DNA of 64,000 nt from Onthophagus taurus (taxonomy: Eukaryota; Arthropoda; Insecta; Coleoptera; Scarabaeidae), in contig NC_091976.1 of assembly GCF_036711975.1 (NCBI RefSeq), positions 6,014,001 to 6,078,000 on the forward strand, given 5' to 3'. Below the pieces are notes generated by a model. It worked only from the letters and a program-made list of their open reading frames with translations, made no database searches and was not told the DNA's origin. A program made the translations under genes and the position numbers. This document shows positions 63,901-64,000 of the stretch, one piece after another. How positions within the stretch are numbered: the first letter of the stretch is position 1; the number at the start of each line of letters is the position of its first letter.

Positions 63901-64000
63901 TTAGTAGTCGTACTAGATTCGCGAATCACCCCGTGATGCGGAAGATAGAAGTTGGGTGATTCGACTGGCACTGTAACGGGACGCATATGATTTAAATCGA
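60969..64000 (-). CDS. BEL/Pao polyprotein, C-terminal two thirds (runs off window)
   Basis: More than 1000 residues, open to the window edge; the Met at 63986 is probably internal. Order: reverse transcriptase (KLRVVFNGSQKTSSGLSLND, YGLSCAPYLAIRC, YVDD at about residue 150), RNase H (LHGFADASTSAFGAVVYL, ELCAAVLLVRL, LWSDSTVALSWI), the WRYVPTKENPADLSSRG link, integrase zinc region (HHRATLHGG, C-x-x-C), core (PFLHTGVDYAGPF, SDCGTNLVGA, GGKWEAGVKSVKGHL; D, D, E) and the DUF5641-type C-terminus (FWKIWEKFYLQSM, LVLIRDERLPPAKWSLARI). No lesion in this part. GC content and codon use are visibly higher than in the neighbouring provirus. Confidence 0.95.
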   Translation of the reverse strand, partial: DLNHMRPVTVPVESPNFYLPHHGVIRESSTTTKLRVVFNGSQKTSSGLSLNDCLHTGPKLQSELVDVLLRWRRHPVAFACDLEKMYRQIDVHQDDWQFQRIVWRENPSEPLQSYDLTTVTYGLSCAPYLAIRCIRQLAEEHVEEQPLGSSALFRDTYVDDIISGANDIDEVQELIFQLNRVLTAGGFLARKWISNVSKALAYVPSDLLSDTETLCVQDDNSPRALGILWNNSTDDFLFCFNNDDFDFRELTKRKVLSFIARLFDPLGWLSPIIVTAKIFMQNLWTCNLEWNEILPHDLSLQWNEYANSFQTCPVIRIPRWLGITRDCSSIELHGFADASTSAFGAVVYLRVSRADDVRVSLLFSKTKVAPLKRVTIPRLELCAAVLLVRLIKRVRATLDFNEVPTFLWSDSTVALSWICSHPSRWKDFVRNRVTEIQELSHVHWRYVPTKENPADLSSRGVSVTKLEAETLWWNGPSWLRSPPSEWPSLRTNSDAKEIPEARSVHTSNTATAMKKGWDLKLKYSSLNKLLRVTAWCKRFFHKVKTNSKFSDILSPDELNDSLMFWVRECQQLHFSDEIQILTDGRVVPRSSSLFRLSPFIDGKGFLRVTGRLRFSNLDWNEKHPIILPKDSPITILLIDKHHRATLHGGTQLTLSSIRRHFWIVGGRVPVRSFIHRCMICAKQRAVISQQLMGQLPPSRVISSRPFLHTGVDYAGPFHLKYLRGRGSKTYKGYLILFVCLATSAVHLEVATDYSTSGFLAAYKRFSGRRGISECLYSDCGTNLVGADRELRSMFSATSKEWKEMASLLSSDGTRWKFNPPGAPHFGGKWEAGVKSVKGHLRKIVGSTLLTYEEFNTVLIQIEAVLNLRPLCSISDDPNNFDVLTPAHFLIGNALTVVPEPSVFDEKISRLSRWQLLRRMVEDFWKIWEKFYLQSMQNATKWFNQQNLPQIGQLVLIRDERLPPAKWSLARILQIHSGADGHARVATLKTANSTLVRPFAKLSILPYCTN

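Overview
This window is a transposon graveyard from an insect genome. The evidence is AT-rich DNA with short canonical introns, an env-bearing Ty3/Gypsy errantivirus-like provirus (a group centred on insects), BEL/Pao and Jockey-type elements, Penelope-like elements (PLEs) with GIY-YIG endonucleases, and piggyBac, pogo/Tigger, P/THAP, Tc1, hAT and Harbinger DNA transposons. I recognise no ordinary host gene and cannot name the species.

Layout. 1-9.3 kb: unrecognised DNA, a three-exon gene of the DUF7869 type (a transposase-like family), then short relics (piggyBac tail, Gypsy RT, BEL protease, an old errantivirus pol/env) and a 136-bp MITE. 9.8-14.0 kb: a near-complete Jockey-like LINE on the minus strand with one frameshift. 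15.3-24.2 kb: a Gypsy relic split by a tandem PLE, itself split by an apparently intact piggyBac. 24.2-26.0 kb: Harbinger, MADF and Mutator-like relics. 26.4-32.1 kb: a Tigger element carrying a nested THAP/P-type transposase. 32.3-38.2 kb: LINE, Gypsy and piggyBac scraps, a 5'-truncated PLE with long inverted repeats, a YqaJ gene relic and a Tc1 fossil. 38.8-46.3 kb: PLE pieces, a mariner-like element whose terminal repeats have a strict 21-bp period, and piggyBac and hAT relics. 47.1-59.0 kb: a young 11.9-kb provirus (262-bp LTRs with two differences, GATG target duplication) split by a tRNA-type SINE in gag and by a 3.7-kb DNA transposon in env. 60.5-64.0 kb: the 3' part of a BEL/Pao element running off the window.

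Two observations stand out. First, the DUF7869-type gene at 48.1-50.7 kb lies inside a unit with terminal inverted repeats and a 4-bp ATAT target duplication, inserted in a young env gene. That physically ties this family to mobility, and a divergent relative with conserved D, D and E residues lies at 1.8-3.5 kb. Second, at least five different hammerhead-ribozyme folds (plus damaged copies) occur at PLE-type termini. Each has a palindromic stem III and one extra nucleotide before stem II.

The genes do not form a pathway. The order of nesting is the main information: old Gypsy, BEL and errantivirus relics came first, then PLEs and LINEs, then piggyBac, mariner and hAT, and most recently the provirus with its SINE and DUF7869-type passengers.
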